64,000 nucleotides of DNA from Blattamonas nauphoetae. Its lineage: Eukaryota > Preaxostyla > Oxymonadida. The translations under genes were made by a program, and so were the position numbers. Below the pieces are notes generated by a model. It worked only from the letters and a program-made list of their open reading frames with translations. It searched no databases and had not been told where the DNA came from. The stretch is taken from the NCBI GenBank assembly GCA_033064195.1, contig JARBJD010000027.1, forward strand, positions 1 to 64,000, in the 5' to 3' direction. Below, piece by piece: positions 42,789 to 54,726 of this stretch. Position 1 is the first letter of the stretch. Each line of letters opens with the position of its first letter.

Positions 42789-45700
42789 CAGGGTTCTGAT
42801 TTGATCCCACTGATCCCACGCTTTTTTGATCCCACCAAATTCCTACTTTATAATTTCCTTTCATTTCACACTATTTCATCATATCACTATCATATTATCC
42901 ATAAATTCTTGAAATGAAACATAAATTGCCATAGAGTGAAAAAATAGGGACACAACTTGTTTTGATGTCGTTCTGTAGTGAAATTGGGTGTTCCAGGCTC
43001 GATAGATCAAAGAAAGCGAGTAGAGGATGGAATAGATCTAGATATGTGTGATATGGGAAGTTTTGAGTCCAGCTGAGTGAAAAAGGTGAAGGTGTGGTGA
43101 TATGCAGTCTTGGTGGGATGATTCAGGAATTGTTTCCATTTTAACGTTGTTCTTCAATTCTTCTATTGATTCTTCAACTGAGGATGGAGTGATGGCTGAA
43201 TCGCTTGCTACGGACACAGCTTTTCGTGGTTCTTCAAGTCTTGTGAATGTCTGGCTTGTGTGGGTGCTCAGGAGCTTGAAAATGAGGGTATTGGAATCAA
43301 GAAGTGTGACTGTGTTTGATTTTGCATCGTTGAGAGGCGTGATTGTTGTGGAGAATGTTGCACTGGGTGTGTTCTTCTCCACACTCGAACTCGTCATTTC
43401 CGTTCATTGACGACGCCCAAACAACATTTCCAACGAAATTGAGAATAAAAGCAAGAAGCGACAAGCGTTCGAACGATTCTTCGGCTTAATTCGCGTCCAG
43501 TTCCCACATTTGTTGTTGTCCGTTGGTGGCTTGAGGTTCTGGATCGTTGTGGAGAGAATGTCCTCCATTTTTGGTCGAGTTGGAGTCAGAGGCGGAAGAC
43601 ATCGACGAGCACTTCAAATACAGATTGTTTCCAGGTGCTCCAACATTCTTTTCTGATCCTGTTCCAAATGTCACTGCAACGAATGTCACTTTGCCAGCTG
43701 CTGTCGAGTTAGACACATCCACAAACAGCGGGCCTCCCTTCTCCGATTCACACTTCGAGAAATGCACAGTGTTCAGGTTCAGAGAATTCGATGATGACAG
43801 AGACACAGAAACAGCACCAGTCGCTGCAAGTGAGATCAACGCTGTTGATCGCTCTTGAGAGAGTCCATCGAAGAGGAGCGACGAGAGAGTCAGAGTGTGT
43901 CCAGAAATTGAGATTGTTGCAGCTGACGAGACTGAGATCTTTGTCGTCGACGATGGACTCGACACTGTGATTTCGTTGGTCGAGAACAAGGGTGGCTCAT
44001 TCAGAGAAAAGGAGTCGACGACTGAGATTGTGTGAAGACCAACACCAGCCAGATGGGTCGAGGACACATCAAACTCCTTGCATCTCCATTGTGACAGTCC
44101 ACATCCAGCCAGATCTCTTCCAGATGATCCCATCTCAACTGTGGTCGCTTCGTACTTCGTGATGTAGAGAAGGAGACTCATTGAACGGTATTTGGACTCA
44201 GCTGGCTCGTTCAGGTCTGTCCCCCAAAGATTCGAGATGTCAACCAGATTCGACAGTGGAGGAGTGATCGACCACGACGATGGGACGAGAAGAGATGTAA
44301 AAAGTGAATCCTTCCTCAAACACCCATTTGCCAAGCCCAGTCGAAGAGCAGGCACAGTTTGAGAACGACGCCGAGATGATCACACCTGTCGAAAGGACAG
44401 ATGAGCTGCAGCTGATCCACACGACACAAACACTGCTCCACCAGATCCATCCGACGAGCACGTCTTGAACGCAGCGTCGGCGATGGAGAGGGAGTTGGTG
44501 GAGAGAGAGGCGGAGATGCAGCTTCCATCGGCGGACGACGAGATCTTGGTGAACGAGCAGGATGTCACGCTGAGTGAACCTGAAGAGACGACCAACAGAG
44601 AGGTGGTGAGCTTCACAGTGGCTTCTGAACTGAACTCGATCTTGACAAGGTTCAGCTGTCCCGATGCAACAGAAATCGATCCACCAGTCTTCACAGACAC
44701 AGATCCTGTTGTCGCCTCCGCGTGTGTCCATGTCATCTCTTTCGACATGGTCACAATTTGAGCAAGACTCGCTGTTAATCTGATTCGAAGTGTCTGCCCA
44801 TATGCGATCCCACCAACTCCTCACGTGAGTGTCTCGCATGGAACAGTTGACTCCCCATACCGCTCCTCGTCCAGTCCATTTTCAGAGTCGATCGTCAGTG
44901 CTCCATTCGAAGAATGATTGAAATGCACCAGAACAGAGCAGCGTGCTGTGTAGACCGTTGTGTTTTCGGCGAAGGCAGCTGACAGTCGCTGAGAGCGAGT
45001 GAAAGCGATTCCATCGGCTGGCGATGAGGGGAAGAGCGCTGTCGAGATCCGCAGTCGGTGAAGTTCGATGTCTGGATGGATGAGCTCACCAAATGATTAA
45101 CGCGAATTGTTCCACTATCACTTGACTCACACGATGTGAATGACGATTTCTCGATCGAGACGCTTTTCATGTCTCGTGACAGAATGACTGCTCCTTGGAA
45201 CGCTTTGCAGTTCACCGCAATCACTTCTGGCAGCGTGACAGCAACAGTCGGAAAACCTGTTGTCTGATCAGAGACGAGACATCCCCCACCAGTACCACCA
45301 GCTGTGCAGTTGTCGAACGTGCAGTTCTCCAACGAGAAAGTGTACGCAGGTGTGTATTCAGGAGCAGTCGAGGGGTTGAATGTTTGATAGAATCCACCTC
45401 CGTTGTTCCCTGAGGAGCAATTCCGAAGGATGGTGAGCAAAACTTGGGCTGTTGAGATTGAGCCAGACGAATCGAATCCAGCTCCATTACTCCCACACGA
45501 ACAGTTCAAGAATAATGATGAAGACAAGATGTAGCTCATCTGAGTCGTGAATCGTAATGCGCCTGTATGCATCCCTGCAGTGCATTCCACAAATTCGCAG
45601 TTCGACACAGCCGTAGTTGATATCATGTGAATATGTATTGCCCCAGTTGAACAATTTGATGTGCACAACGTGAAGTTGGTCTCGGTGACGGTCATCGACG

Positions 45701-46326
45701 CTCCCAGTTCAGCATACACCGCTCCAGCAGCCGCATCAGCTGATGTCACATTGCAGTCATTGAACTTGCATTTGTGGACGAGGACAGACATCACAGTTTG
45801 TGAGGCGCATGACAGGCTGTTGACAGTGCTTCCAACAGACACTGACGACTCAAATGTCAGTGACCCTCCATTCACAACGAAGAAATGGGTGACCAATGCT
45901 GAGTTGACAGAGAACTCGACTGATGAGATCGTCAGTGCAGCGACTCGCAGAAGTGCAATCGCCGATCCATCGTCCTTCAAAACCGTGTCCGACAGTGTAA
46001 AGTTTCAGAGAAGTGTTGGAAAGGGAGATGAAATGAAATTCATGAGGTAGGAAGATGTAATAATGAACGGAATTCATGGAAATTAAAAAGAAGACAATCA
46101 ATTGTCATAGGAAGAAAAGGATGGATTCAAACGGGGTCATTGGATGGCTCACAAGAATTTCCATGGTAGAAATGAGTATTCAGTGAATCGGCGAGTGAGA
46201 AGAAAGAAACAGTTGAGAGCGATTTCGAAGCGCCTATTTAGGCGAAATGATCCCACCCAAAAAGTGGTCCCGTGAGGTCAAATGTACTCAGCTTTACCTA
46301 AAATGGTCGGACCAATCAGAACCCTG
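42789..46326. mobile_element. hAT-type TIR element carrying a beta-helix gene relic
   Basis: 3,538 bp. The ends are CAGGGTTCTGATT on both sides (inverse at the right), with an 8-base target duplication ACAATGTG/TCAATGTG (42781-42788 and 46327-46334, one mismatch). CAGGG ends and an 8-base duplication are classic for hAT. TGATCCCAC units repeat inside the left end and near 46249. No transposase was found; most of the interior is a decayed minus-strand beta-helix gene. A 120-codon minus-strand frame at 43038-43397 is unassigned. Confidence 0.85.
43486..46015 (-). pseudogene. Decayed beta-helix gene carried by the hAT-type element
   Basis: From about 46015 (FTLSDTVLKDDGSAIALLRVAAL) the minus strand encodes typical repeats (CKFNDCNVTSADAAAGAVYAE, CTFDNCTAGGTGGGCLVSD, SSFTSCESSDSGTIRV) to about 45050. 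It then changes frame, continues in 44754-44380 (TGSVSVKTGGSISVASGQL, AAFKTCSSDGSGGAVFV), shifts again to IISASFSNCACSSTGLGKWVF and ends in 44355-43486 (TLSSLLFDGLSQERS, VHFSKCESEKGGPLFVD). There are at least three frame breaks and no signal peptide, so it is a truncated, inactive copy. It belongs to the same family as the giant gene at 56.7-64 kb, whose CxCGxxxxGKW motif it shares. Confidence 0.8.
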
Positions 46327-46799
46327 TCAATGTGACTCTCACTTTCTCGCCTTCAGATGGCTCTGGGCCTGACATTTACTTTGACGGTTATCCACGACAT
46401 GGTGATTTCTCCGGAAATAGTGAATTGTTCCACATGGACCAAATCGGGAAGGAAGGAAATGTCCAATTGGATGTCCCATACACAATCAGCAAATATCATA
46501 ACAAGAACGGCACCGTCGGGGCAAGAAAAACCAATTTTTCAGTAATGTTTGAAAAGGCGGACCTCACAATAAACGTACTCGATTTAACCCGCAACTCCGG
46601 ATTAACCCGCAACTTGTGTCCGGGGCCCAAAATTTCGATATATTCCAAGTTTCATCATTATTTCGCCGTTATTTCATCATAATCTGTTCTGGAGAACGCT
46701 TAATCTCATGAAATGAATGAGAATGTGTGGTTGATCAAGATCACGACCATAAAAAAAACGACTCGAAAAGTGTGTTGAAATCGTGGAAGGTCGAATGAG

Positions 46800-47755
46800 A
46801 GAATTTGCGAATCTCATTCCATCTTTTCGTTTCTTGTTGCTCAATCTCCCTCGTTCCTTGTTCTCTCCTTCTTCATTCTTTTCATCTCTTCTTTGTTCAC
46901 TTCTCTTCGATTCTCCCTCCTTCTCCTGTTCTTTGGCTCTGCTCCTTTCTTGATTTCCTCCATAATTGCTTCAGCTTCTCAACGTATTTGTCTCCAGTGC
47001 GGTGAGTTGACAGATGTGCTCAGAGGCTGTTTGGATTGTTTTTGAGATGATCGCTGTGTCGGGGAACAGCTGATGCGAGAGGGAATTGAACAGCCTCTTC
47101 TGCATCACCACTTCAGACTTCTGTTCGATCTGACCGAAGTTGAGAATGTAGATGGCCATGTCGATGGAGACGTGTATGGAGATATTGTGAGATTTTGAGG
47201 CCTGAGACGAGGAAAAAAAGGAAGACGAGAGTGATGAGGGAGAACAAGAATGGATAGGAAAACTGAGAAAGATGAAGAATAATCCATAGAGCGGCAACCA
47301 ACACTTCACCCAAACCAAGATTGGAAAGCAATTCTCGCGAAGAAGTCCTCCTTTGTCACCAGCTTCATCAGTTCCCTCTTCCCTCGCATTTCCATCGGAA
47401 GTGGTCCTCACATTGTTGACTTTTCGTATCTTGAGACATCTCCCAACCACACTATCCTCGACAATTCTCTCCTCGATCTAGCTATGCCTGTGGACATTTG
47501 TGCGCTTCTCGCTGCCAAACAGCGAAGACACGTTCTTGACGAACGAGGGAGAGTCGCTTTCGCTGAGCTCTTTCGTGTTTTTGTCTTCTCGATCAGCGAG
47601 TATTGTGAAGCAGAGTGAATGATCACCGTCCACCGCCTCTTTATGTTGATGCCGCTTCGACGTGCTCGCTGTCTTCTCATCTTCGGTCGTCGTTGAGCAT
47701 CACTGAATCGCCTCGCAGTTCCGTTCGGTGAGATACAACAGCAGAACGCATCCAC
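46800..47755 (-). pseudogene. Relic coding segments inside the 8.25 kb element
   Basis: Minus-strand blocks read as parts of one gene. DREDKNTKELSESDSPSFVKNVSSLFGSEKR (about 47600-47510) is followed by a TAG, then IEERIVEDSVVGRCLKIRKV (47470-47400), then a pyrimidine-rich stretch ending CTCAG like an intron acceptor, then HVSIDMAIYILNFGQIEQKSEVVMQKRLFNSLSHQL to about 46990. A Lys/Glu-rich coiled segment may follow to about 46830. Not identified. Probably captured host sequence with introns, now decayed. Confidence 0.35.
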
Positions 47756-49186
47756 CTTCTAGCATCGATTCTGGCGTGTGGATCGGTGAGTGGAGAGAGG
47801 CAGGGGCGCCCAGGCGAGTGTATTCTTCTTATCTCAGCGATGTGTTTCTCAATCGCGAGCGAGTCAGCTGTTTTGTCTGATCGGATTAATGAAACTGTCC
47901 ATCGCCTCCACATCCGACAGACAGAAACGACTTGTGGATCGTCTCAGCCAAAAGATGACAGACGCGAGTTGAAAATGTCAGTGTCTTGATAAGTGTGATC
48001 GCATGGATTGGAGTCAGAGGGTCGAAGTTGGAGCCTCTGAAGCTTTTCTGTGCGCAGTATACACCGGAAAAGAACACAGTTGCCTTCACTCGTGCGCAAC
48101 GGAATCTGTTCTTTGGGAAGATGAACGGGGTGGCAGGAAGTCTGGTGTATTATTGGTATCCCCACACATCGGCAGAAGAGGAGCTGGCAGTGAACGACGA
48201 TGGGGATGATCATGTTGAGTGTGGACTGGCGGCTCGCTGGTGGCTGGAGAAGGCCAGACGATCACAATGGACAATCCGAAGATGGAGGGTGTGGAAGGAA
48301 CACGAGAAAAGGGAATTCTGACAGCGGTTGGACATCTGATCCTGACAAACATACCGATTGGAGGAAGCTCGTCAGTTTCGGATCGACAGCACTGACATCC
48401 TGCTCGATCGCTCTGGAGTCAGCAGATTCATCAGCCGACGCAGATGTTCTGAAAGTGGAAGGAGGAAGTGTGGAGATGACAGGACTGGATCTGAACACTC
48501 GAAACGTGCTTGTGAAATCGCTTTTGGCTCAAACTAGAGGATCTGTGCTTCTGCCGGAACTGATCTCAGGAAAGGACACGCTGACACTGACAAGGAGTAC
48601 CTTTGTTGCAGGACCATCATCGCACACTTCGAATGCCGCAGCTGCATCGACAATCGCAGTCACTGTGAAGAACGAACAAAAGCTGAAGATTGGAGATGTG
48701 ACAAACGAAGTAACAATCTCGAACTGTGGAGAGGATGATGGCTGAGAGTTGGAGCTGACGAACACGAAGTTGTCGTCATGTAGAACGAGTCTGGGAGGAG
48801 GAGGAGTTCATGTGAGTGTTCTGAGTGGAGGAAGAGCGACGATTGTTGATTCCTTGTTTGATGGATGCTCAGCGAGTGGGGAAGGAGGAGGAATGCAGGT
48901 GAAGGTGGCGGGAACAGGATCTGTGTCGATTTCAGGAATAGTCGCTAGCTGTTCGTCAGATGATGTTGGAGGAGGGTCGTTTGTTGATGTGTCCTCGCTG
49001 GGAGTTGAAGGGTCGTTCGTTCTGAGCAATCTGGTGTTTGGGACCGACTCAACAGAGAACAAAGCTGGTACAGAAAAAACGGGTCACAGCATGTTTATCC
49101 GAACAGCAGCTGACAAACGAGGGCTGGTCAACGAGACGAGTGTTGTTGGGAGTGGACTTTCGTTGCCGTCGGGCAGTGTGTTCACC

Positions 49187-49721
49187 GGGTGTCTCAATTT
49201 TCAGGGGAAAAACTCGAGCTCAGGGGAAAAACTCGATCACAGGGGAAGATCTCAATCACAGGGGAGAATCTCAATCACAGGGGAAAATCTCAATCACAGG
49301 GGAAAATCTCGGGCCACAGGGGAAGAATCTCAAGGACAAGGGGATTGAAGGTGGATCAATTTTTGAACATGTGTGGATTAGGGAGTTAGAACGCGGGACT
49401 TTCAACTCTCGGTCCCGGGATCGAGGTTGGTCATCGGCACTTTTTCTCGTTTTTGAAACATATTTGTCAACGATCACAGATTCTCTCTCTTTTCAATCCG
49501 ATTTTTTGTTTAAACTTTTCAGAAAGGCTCTGCGATGAACAGAATGTTGCTGATGAGCGGGCAATCACGATCCTGCTTTTTTTCTCAAATTCAGACATTA
49601 TTCTCCAAAATAACTTAACATACAACATAATAATGACATGTTTGATGCTTCTTCTTCATCTTTTCTCATTGTCCATTCACCCATTCTCAAAACTTTCGCA
49701 TTCGTTTTCCCACTCTCGATC
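49187..49721. repeat. Left inverted arm of the long-TIR element
   Basis: It is the reverse complement of 52328-52843, apart from extra tip repeat units. It encodes by chance the same open frame in both arms (the LFNPIFCLNFSERLCDEQN stretch), which is why a 422-codon frame appears to begin here; I do not call that a gene. Confidence 0.9.
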
Positions 49722-50139
49722 AATCATCTTTCAGATCATCGCACATGGAAGAGACATTGTCGACTCAATCTACTTCTCCAGCTCCTCACGTGCCTTCTTC
49801 GCCTGCTCCACTGACACAGCCACTTCCGACTGGCCTGTTGCGACACTGCTCTGTGCATCTCCTTCTTCCATCGCTTTCAGATTCCTCTTTGTCTTTTCAT
49901 GTATTGATGTGAATGTTGAGTGTTTGGTCGGGAAGAGTGACCAATGCGATCAGAGACGAATCGTGATCTTCTTCGCTTGTCGGATCACTCCCCAAAGCTC
50001 GTCCAGCTCTTTCCGCTTCTCCTTGTTCCCACACACCCTCCCACGCATCACTCATAGTCTCCGAGCAGACTGTAGCTGTATTGATCCAGCTCGTCTCTGT
50101 TATCCTCGTTGTGTGTGGCCTGCACATCGCTTCGGATCA

Positions 50140-51600
50140 TCAGTAACTCCTCATTACCCCAGCGCTGATGGAGCGAGGGAGTTGGTTGAGATGGGGCGGG
50201 AGGGAGACAAGTACGAGCTGTATTGGACGAGGGAGGATGTGGAGGGGGTAAGGTGGAGAAGGGCCGTGTGGAGGGGAGAGAGGAATGATGGAGGACGGGC
50301 GGCGACACAGACGGTAGTGGAGTGGGATGTGAGATGGGTGTTCGTCCGAAGTTGGGGGTTGTGCCTCTTTCGCTCTTTTCTCCTGTTCGTTTGTCTCCTC
50401 TGCCACTTTGTTCAATTCTTGCTCCTTCCTCTCCTCTCTCAGCCGCTCCTCCTCTTCCTTCGCCTCTGTCTCCTTCCGCCTCTCTTCTTCTTCCTCGTCC
50501 ACATCTGGCAGCCCGCCCATCCCAATCCAGTCCATCATTCCGGCACACGACCTCTCCATCAGCTCGTTCTCTGCTCCGATCTCTTCCAGCATGTTCGTCT
50601 TGTGAAGCATGAACACTTCGTTGGCATCGACTTCGGCAACAATGCTAGCCAAGTCGGTGAGAGGCGAAGAGTTGAGCAGGACAGCCGAGATGCAAGTTTG
50701 CGAGATGAACTGTGGCTTTGATGATGTGGATGGCGTCTGTTGGAGGCTGAGGACTGATTGGACGTTCGATGTGGAAGACGAATGAGGAGGAGAATAAAGT
50801 GTCTGTGTTCGTGCTTCCACCAAAATCTGGACTGTATCCTCTCTTTTCCGCTCCACTTCACTTCATCTGAGCATCTCTCCCACTCTCTCCTGTATATCAA
50901 TCCGAATCGTTCCCATCCGCTGGTTCGAGAATGGATTCGCGTTGAGTGAAAATTGGCGAAAGAGAGTCTTTGTGTCGCCCTGCTCTTCCACCATAATCTC
51001 AAACACACACGCCATCCCTTCCTCGTCCTCCCTACTGCAGAACGCAACATGATCGTTGTCCCACGGTTCGTGCACAGAAGAGCACACTGGAATCATCCAA
51101 TCACTGTGCATACACTCCCCTCCCTCCCCTTGCCCTCCTCCCCCAACATCCCTCCCGCTTGTCCGTCCTTCTTCTTCCATGTCTTCACACTGTGCAAACC
51201 GGCCAGCGCCTTTTTCATCAGAAGCGTATTCCTTATGTCCTCCTCTTTCATCCTCTTCTCGGATGCCACCATCACGTCCCGCACAAACACATACCACGAT
51301 GTATACGCAACCAGGTCGCTTGTCGGCTCGTCCAGCAGAAGCAGACCGGGGCTGTTGGCCAATGCTCGTGCGATGGTGCTGAGAGGAGTGAAGAGAAGGG
51401 GAAGAGGTGAATGAAAAGGAAAAGAAACCGGAAGGTGTGAAAGAGAGAGAGGGTGGGAAAGTCAAACAGTGTATATACACTCGCTGCTGCTCGCCGCAGG
51501 ACAGCATCAACGGGTAGTGCGTCAGTCGGCAGCTCCACATTCTCCAGTGCTGTCATCGATCTCAGAGTGTTGAAGGTTTGGACTGGTGTTGATATTCCTT
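50140..51600 (-). pseudogene. ABC transporter ATPase fragment with a 100 nt intron (captured)
   Basis: On the minus strand VQTFNTLRSMTALENVELP is followed by RLTHYPLMLSCGEQQRV. These are the pre-signature and signature (LSGGEQQRV) regions of a MacB/LolD-type ATPase, with residues between ELP and RLTHYP missing. A GT-AG intron at 51379-51478 (GTATAT...CTCTCAG) then joins to TIARALANSPGLLLLDEPTSDL, giving GEQQRVTIARALANSP and the Walker B motif with its Glu. Walker A is absent. Downstream frames include EEDEEGMACVFEIMVEEQGD, a TGA at 50863-50865, and a Glu/Arg-rich coiled segment to about 50300. It is a truncated, decayed host-gene capture; the intron shows it came from genomic DNA, not from RNA. 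Confidence 0.8.
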
Positions 51601-52327
51601 CTGCAGCTCGCCCTCCTCACCGCATTCACTCCACAGTCGCTCCCTCTCTCAAATCACCACCTTCTGCTGGAATTTCCTCCTCAACCTTTGTGGTTGCCTT
51701 TTCCGGGAGCAACTCAGAGAATTTTGGCGGTGGTCTTTCAGATTCTTTAACAGAAGGTGTGAATTAAAGCATTGAACATCACTCTGAGGAGATCTGCGAC
51801 GACTGGCCGGTTCTTGATCTGGCAGACATTAGCAACGAGAAGCATACAATTCACTTTTCAGGATTGTTGTCGAAGGTTGGTACTGGCTTTTTCAGTGTTC
51901 ATTTCACATGTTATTAAAGTCGGATTGTGTCTGTGACTTAGCTGCATTCGACATGCAAATCAGCTTCAAATAATGAAGTATAAACTGTCAAACATACATG
52001 ATGATGGGTAGGTCAGCATTTCAAAATGAACTTCTCCAATCTTGAAGAGATCTCTGCATGCAACCGATCAGCCTGAAAGCGTCAATGCAGTCGTCCTGCT
52101 CTGGCACGACACACATAAAGCAAAAGAAGATTCGATGATGAAGGGTGGAAGTGGATCAAATACTTGAGATTTGGACGGAAGAGAACAACAGGGTAGAGAC
52201 ATGAAAAAAGAGTTCATACAGGACGAGAACCACCCAACAGATATATACATTTCGGCGAAAAGAGATCGGGATGTGTGTGATCGAGAATATGAGAGAGATG
52301 AGAAAGTTCTTTCGTTGGTTCATAACA

Positions 52328-52843
52328 GATCGAGAGTGGGAAAACGAATGCGAAAGTTTTGAGAATGGGTGAATGGACAATGAGAAAAGATGAAGAAGAA
52401 GCATCAAACATGTCATTATTATGTTGTATGTTAAGTTATTTTGGAGAATAATGTCTGAATTTGAGAAAAAAAGCAGGATCGTGATTGCCCGCTCATCAGC
52501 AACATTCTGTTCATCGCAGAGCCTTTCTGAAAAGTTTAAACAAAAAATCGGATTGAAAAGAGAGAGAATCTGTGATCGTTGACAAAAATGTTTCAAAAAC
52601 GAGAAAAAGTGCCGATGACCAACCTCGATCCCGGGACCGAGGGTTGAAAGTCCCGCGTTCTAACTCCCTAATCCACACATGTTCAAAAATTGATCCACCT
52701 TCAATCCCCTTGTCCTTGAGATTCTTCCCCTGTGGCCCGAGATTTTCCCCTGTGATTGAGATTTTCCCCTGTGATTGAGATTCTCCCCTGTGATCGAGTT
52801 TTTCCCCTGAGCTCGAGTTTTTCCCCTGAAAATTGAGGTACCC
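52328..52843. repeat. Right inverted arm of the long-TIR element
   Basis: This is the partner of 49187-49721. High identity between the arms suggests recent transposition or homogenisation. It has fewer 18-base tip units than the left arm. Confidence 0.9.
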
Positions 52844-54101
52844 GTGTTCACCGCAGCGGAACTTGAGCTGTGGTCGTTCTCAGAAAAGAATGGGTTGAGT
52901 GGAGGGATTGCGTATCTGTTCAACATTTACGAAGGAGGGACACTGATTGAAGACGATGCGAATGGAATTGACCATGCACTCTGTGGACATCCCCATCTGC
53001 CGTGCCGTTCTCTCTCCTCGTCGCTGTCGAACCTGAAAGGAGAATCCATGGCAGTTCTGCTTTCAGGAGATCTGAACCTGGATTTGACAGCCACGTCCAC
53101 AAAAGACTCGTCGATCTCTCCTCGCACAGACGACACTCATTCAATCAGCATCACAGAGCAAGTGAGTGTGATGATTGCTTCCAATACACTGACACTCAAT
53201 TCGCTGACATTCAAGACAACAGTGGACGAGGAGCGATAAAGATTGAATGTGCGGATCTTGTGACAGCAGAGTCGCTGATCGTGAAGGCAGAATTCACAGA
53301 CTGCGAGAGTACAAACGAGAACGGTGAGAGTGATATCGAGAAGAAGGGATGGTTCGTACACTGACCGTCAAATCGTGGATGCACATGTTCTGTTGATGTC
53401 TGAACGACTGTGTGTCTGCGTGGCAGTTCGACGTCAGACTTGTTCCGAGCAGCTTTCCGTTTAAATGTGGCGTTGTTGTGGTCTCGTGTTTCCCGCAGAG
53501 AGTTGAGAATGACTGACAATGAGGATGCGACGGGAGGTGTCCATGTCACGCTGTTCGATGCTGTCGGAGCCATCGGAGAAACGACGAACGATTGTGTTTC
53601 TTCTGTTGCAGACATCAGCTCTGGTGAGATCGACTGCGAACGAGAGTATCGAGATGTTGGCAGCACAACTAGTTTCGATGTCGGGATTTGAACCAACCCA
53701 CACCTGATTGATGTAAACAGGATTGTTTTGTGTTCAGACGCCACCCCAAAGGCGACTGGATCCAGCAGGCCGTATGACGACACTCCAATCTCGTCGTTTT
53801 GTGACATCGTCTGTCTCGATACCCCACGATCATTTTCTGGGTCCAAATTCGCGAAGAGACAAGAAGGAGGTCCACAAGAGGGATCTGGTTGTGTGTTTTT
53901 CGTTCCATATTGGCGGTAAATTGGGTGCTGTTCGAGGAGAGGAGAAGGTGAGCGTAGCCGTTCAGAGTGTGGGTTGAGAAGGAGGATGTGGTCAGTGCCA
54001 TTGTCGTCCACACATGAGGAAAGTAGATTTGTTGAACGACTCCGGTCTGAATGCAAAACAGGCTGCGCTCACCGCAAAAAAATGAACACGATTTCAGTCT
54101 T

Positions 54102-54726
54102 TCACTGGGAGTGCGATCTTGACGATGTATGGGAGGTAGAATTGGTTGGGCTATGGTAGCGAGCAAGAGCGAAGAGATGAACGTTGAAAGAGGCATTTCG
54201 AAGGAGATGAAAAGCACTTGCAGCGACTGTTGAATCACAAAGCACACAATCACAGGCGAACACAGCGATCGGATGGCTCAGAACAAAATCATCATAGTGT
54301 GTGTTTGATGATGCCGTTAAGGGATGTTTGGCTGCCAATGCCGCAAGATTAAGTAGGTTTTGCTTCTTCCAGTTCGCGTCGATCTGTCTGCTCAAACTGG
54401 TTAGAAAAACTGCTGATTCCAAAACTGACAGGTCTTCGCTAATCGTTATTTCATAAAATGAAATTTCCGAACTTTCCGATCCATCCAGAGACGATAGCCC
54501 GGTCTTCGAATTGTCCCCTTTTTCTTTCGAGATAACTGTTGACGATCGGATCGTTTTCTGGATGACTACTGTTATGTAATCGATTTCCCAATCGGCAGCA
54601 CGCTTCCTCCTCCAAAGCAACGTGCGGAACAAGTTGTTTCACTTTCATCTTCAAATCGTCCCACAATGAGAACTTGTGAGATGATGACACCAAATTTAGA
54701 GGTATAAATGTGGATTTTGAATGCAA
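54102..54726 (-). pseudogene. Relic coding segment near the right end of the 8.25 kb element
   Basis: Two minus-strand frames join near 54540: NLVSSSHKFSLWDDLKMKVKQLVPHVALEEEACC with HNSSHPENDPIVNS, then KGDNSKTGLSSLDGSESSEISFYEITISEDLSVLESAVFLTSLSRQIDANWKKQNLLNLAALAAKHPL. The text reads like real helical protein, with one frame change. The family is not recognised. Confidence 0.4.

Larger units (their letters stand above)
49187..52843. mobile_element. 3.66 kb long-TIR element carrying ABC-transporter gene fragment (Pack-MULE-like)
   Basis: An exact 9-base target duplication GTGTTCACC (49178-49186 and 52844-52852) flanks ends starting GGGTGTCTCAATTTTCAGGG and GGGTACCTCAATTTTCAGGG (inverse). 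The inverted arms are 49187-49721 and 52328-52843. The arm tips hold direct repeats of AATCTCAATCACAGGGGA type, about eight at left and about six at right. The 9-base duplication, GGG start and half-kilobase arms fit Mutator-like elements. The unique middle carries a minus-strand ABC ATPase fragment and no transposase. Confidence 0.85.
48200..53360 (+). pseudogene. Beta-helix gene carried by the 8.25 kb element, split by nested element
   Basis: Plus-strand repeats start at about 48320 (SDPDKHTDWRKLVSFGSTALTSCSIAL) and run through TRSTFVAGPSSHTSNAAAAS. One TGA at 48743-48745 interrupts, and the same frame continues (NTKLSSCRTSLGGGGVHVSV, SLFDGCSASGEGGGMQVKV) to SGSVFT at 49186. The nested element interrupts there. 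The frame resumes at 52853 (AAELELWSFSEKNGLSGGIA, then GIDHALCGHPHLPCRSLSSSL, the family entry motif) to about 53239 and weakly to 53360. The 9-base duplication encodes VFT on both sides, so the pre-insertion frame was continuous. The 5' end is unclear; there is no signal peptide. Confidence 0.75.

Noticed and set aside
49200-49335. Regular repeat array that could be taken for a CRISPR
   Set aside because: The units are adjacent direct repeats without spacers, form the tip of a transposon arm with an inverted counterpart at 52710-52830, and the genome is eukaryotic.
49453-50721. A 422-codon plus-strand open frame
   Set aside because: It begins inside an inverted arm (the same stretch occurs in the other arm) and runs antisense to the ABC fragment; its Ser/Phe/Leu composition is that of a shadow frame.
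2455-50865. TGA read as a sense codon (in-frame TGA at 2455, 6200, 27517, 48743 and 50863 inside otherwise coding stretches)
   Set aside because: Intact genes in the window end in TGA more often than in any other stop (8284, 33080, 36830, 39455, 42248, 55512, 56698), and the interrupted genes show other decay. Nonsense mutation is simpler.
53211-54056. A 281-codon minus-strand open frame
   Set aside because: It overlaps beta-helix remnants on the plus strand at its 3' part and has no recognisable motif or helical pattern. Its coding status is unsupported.
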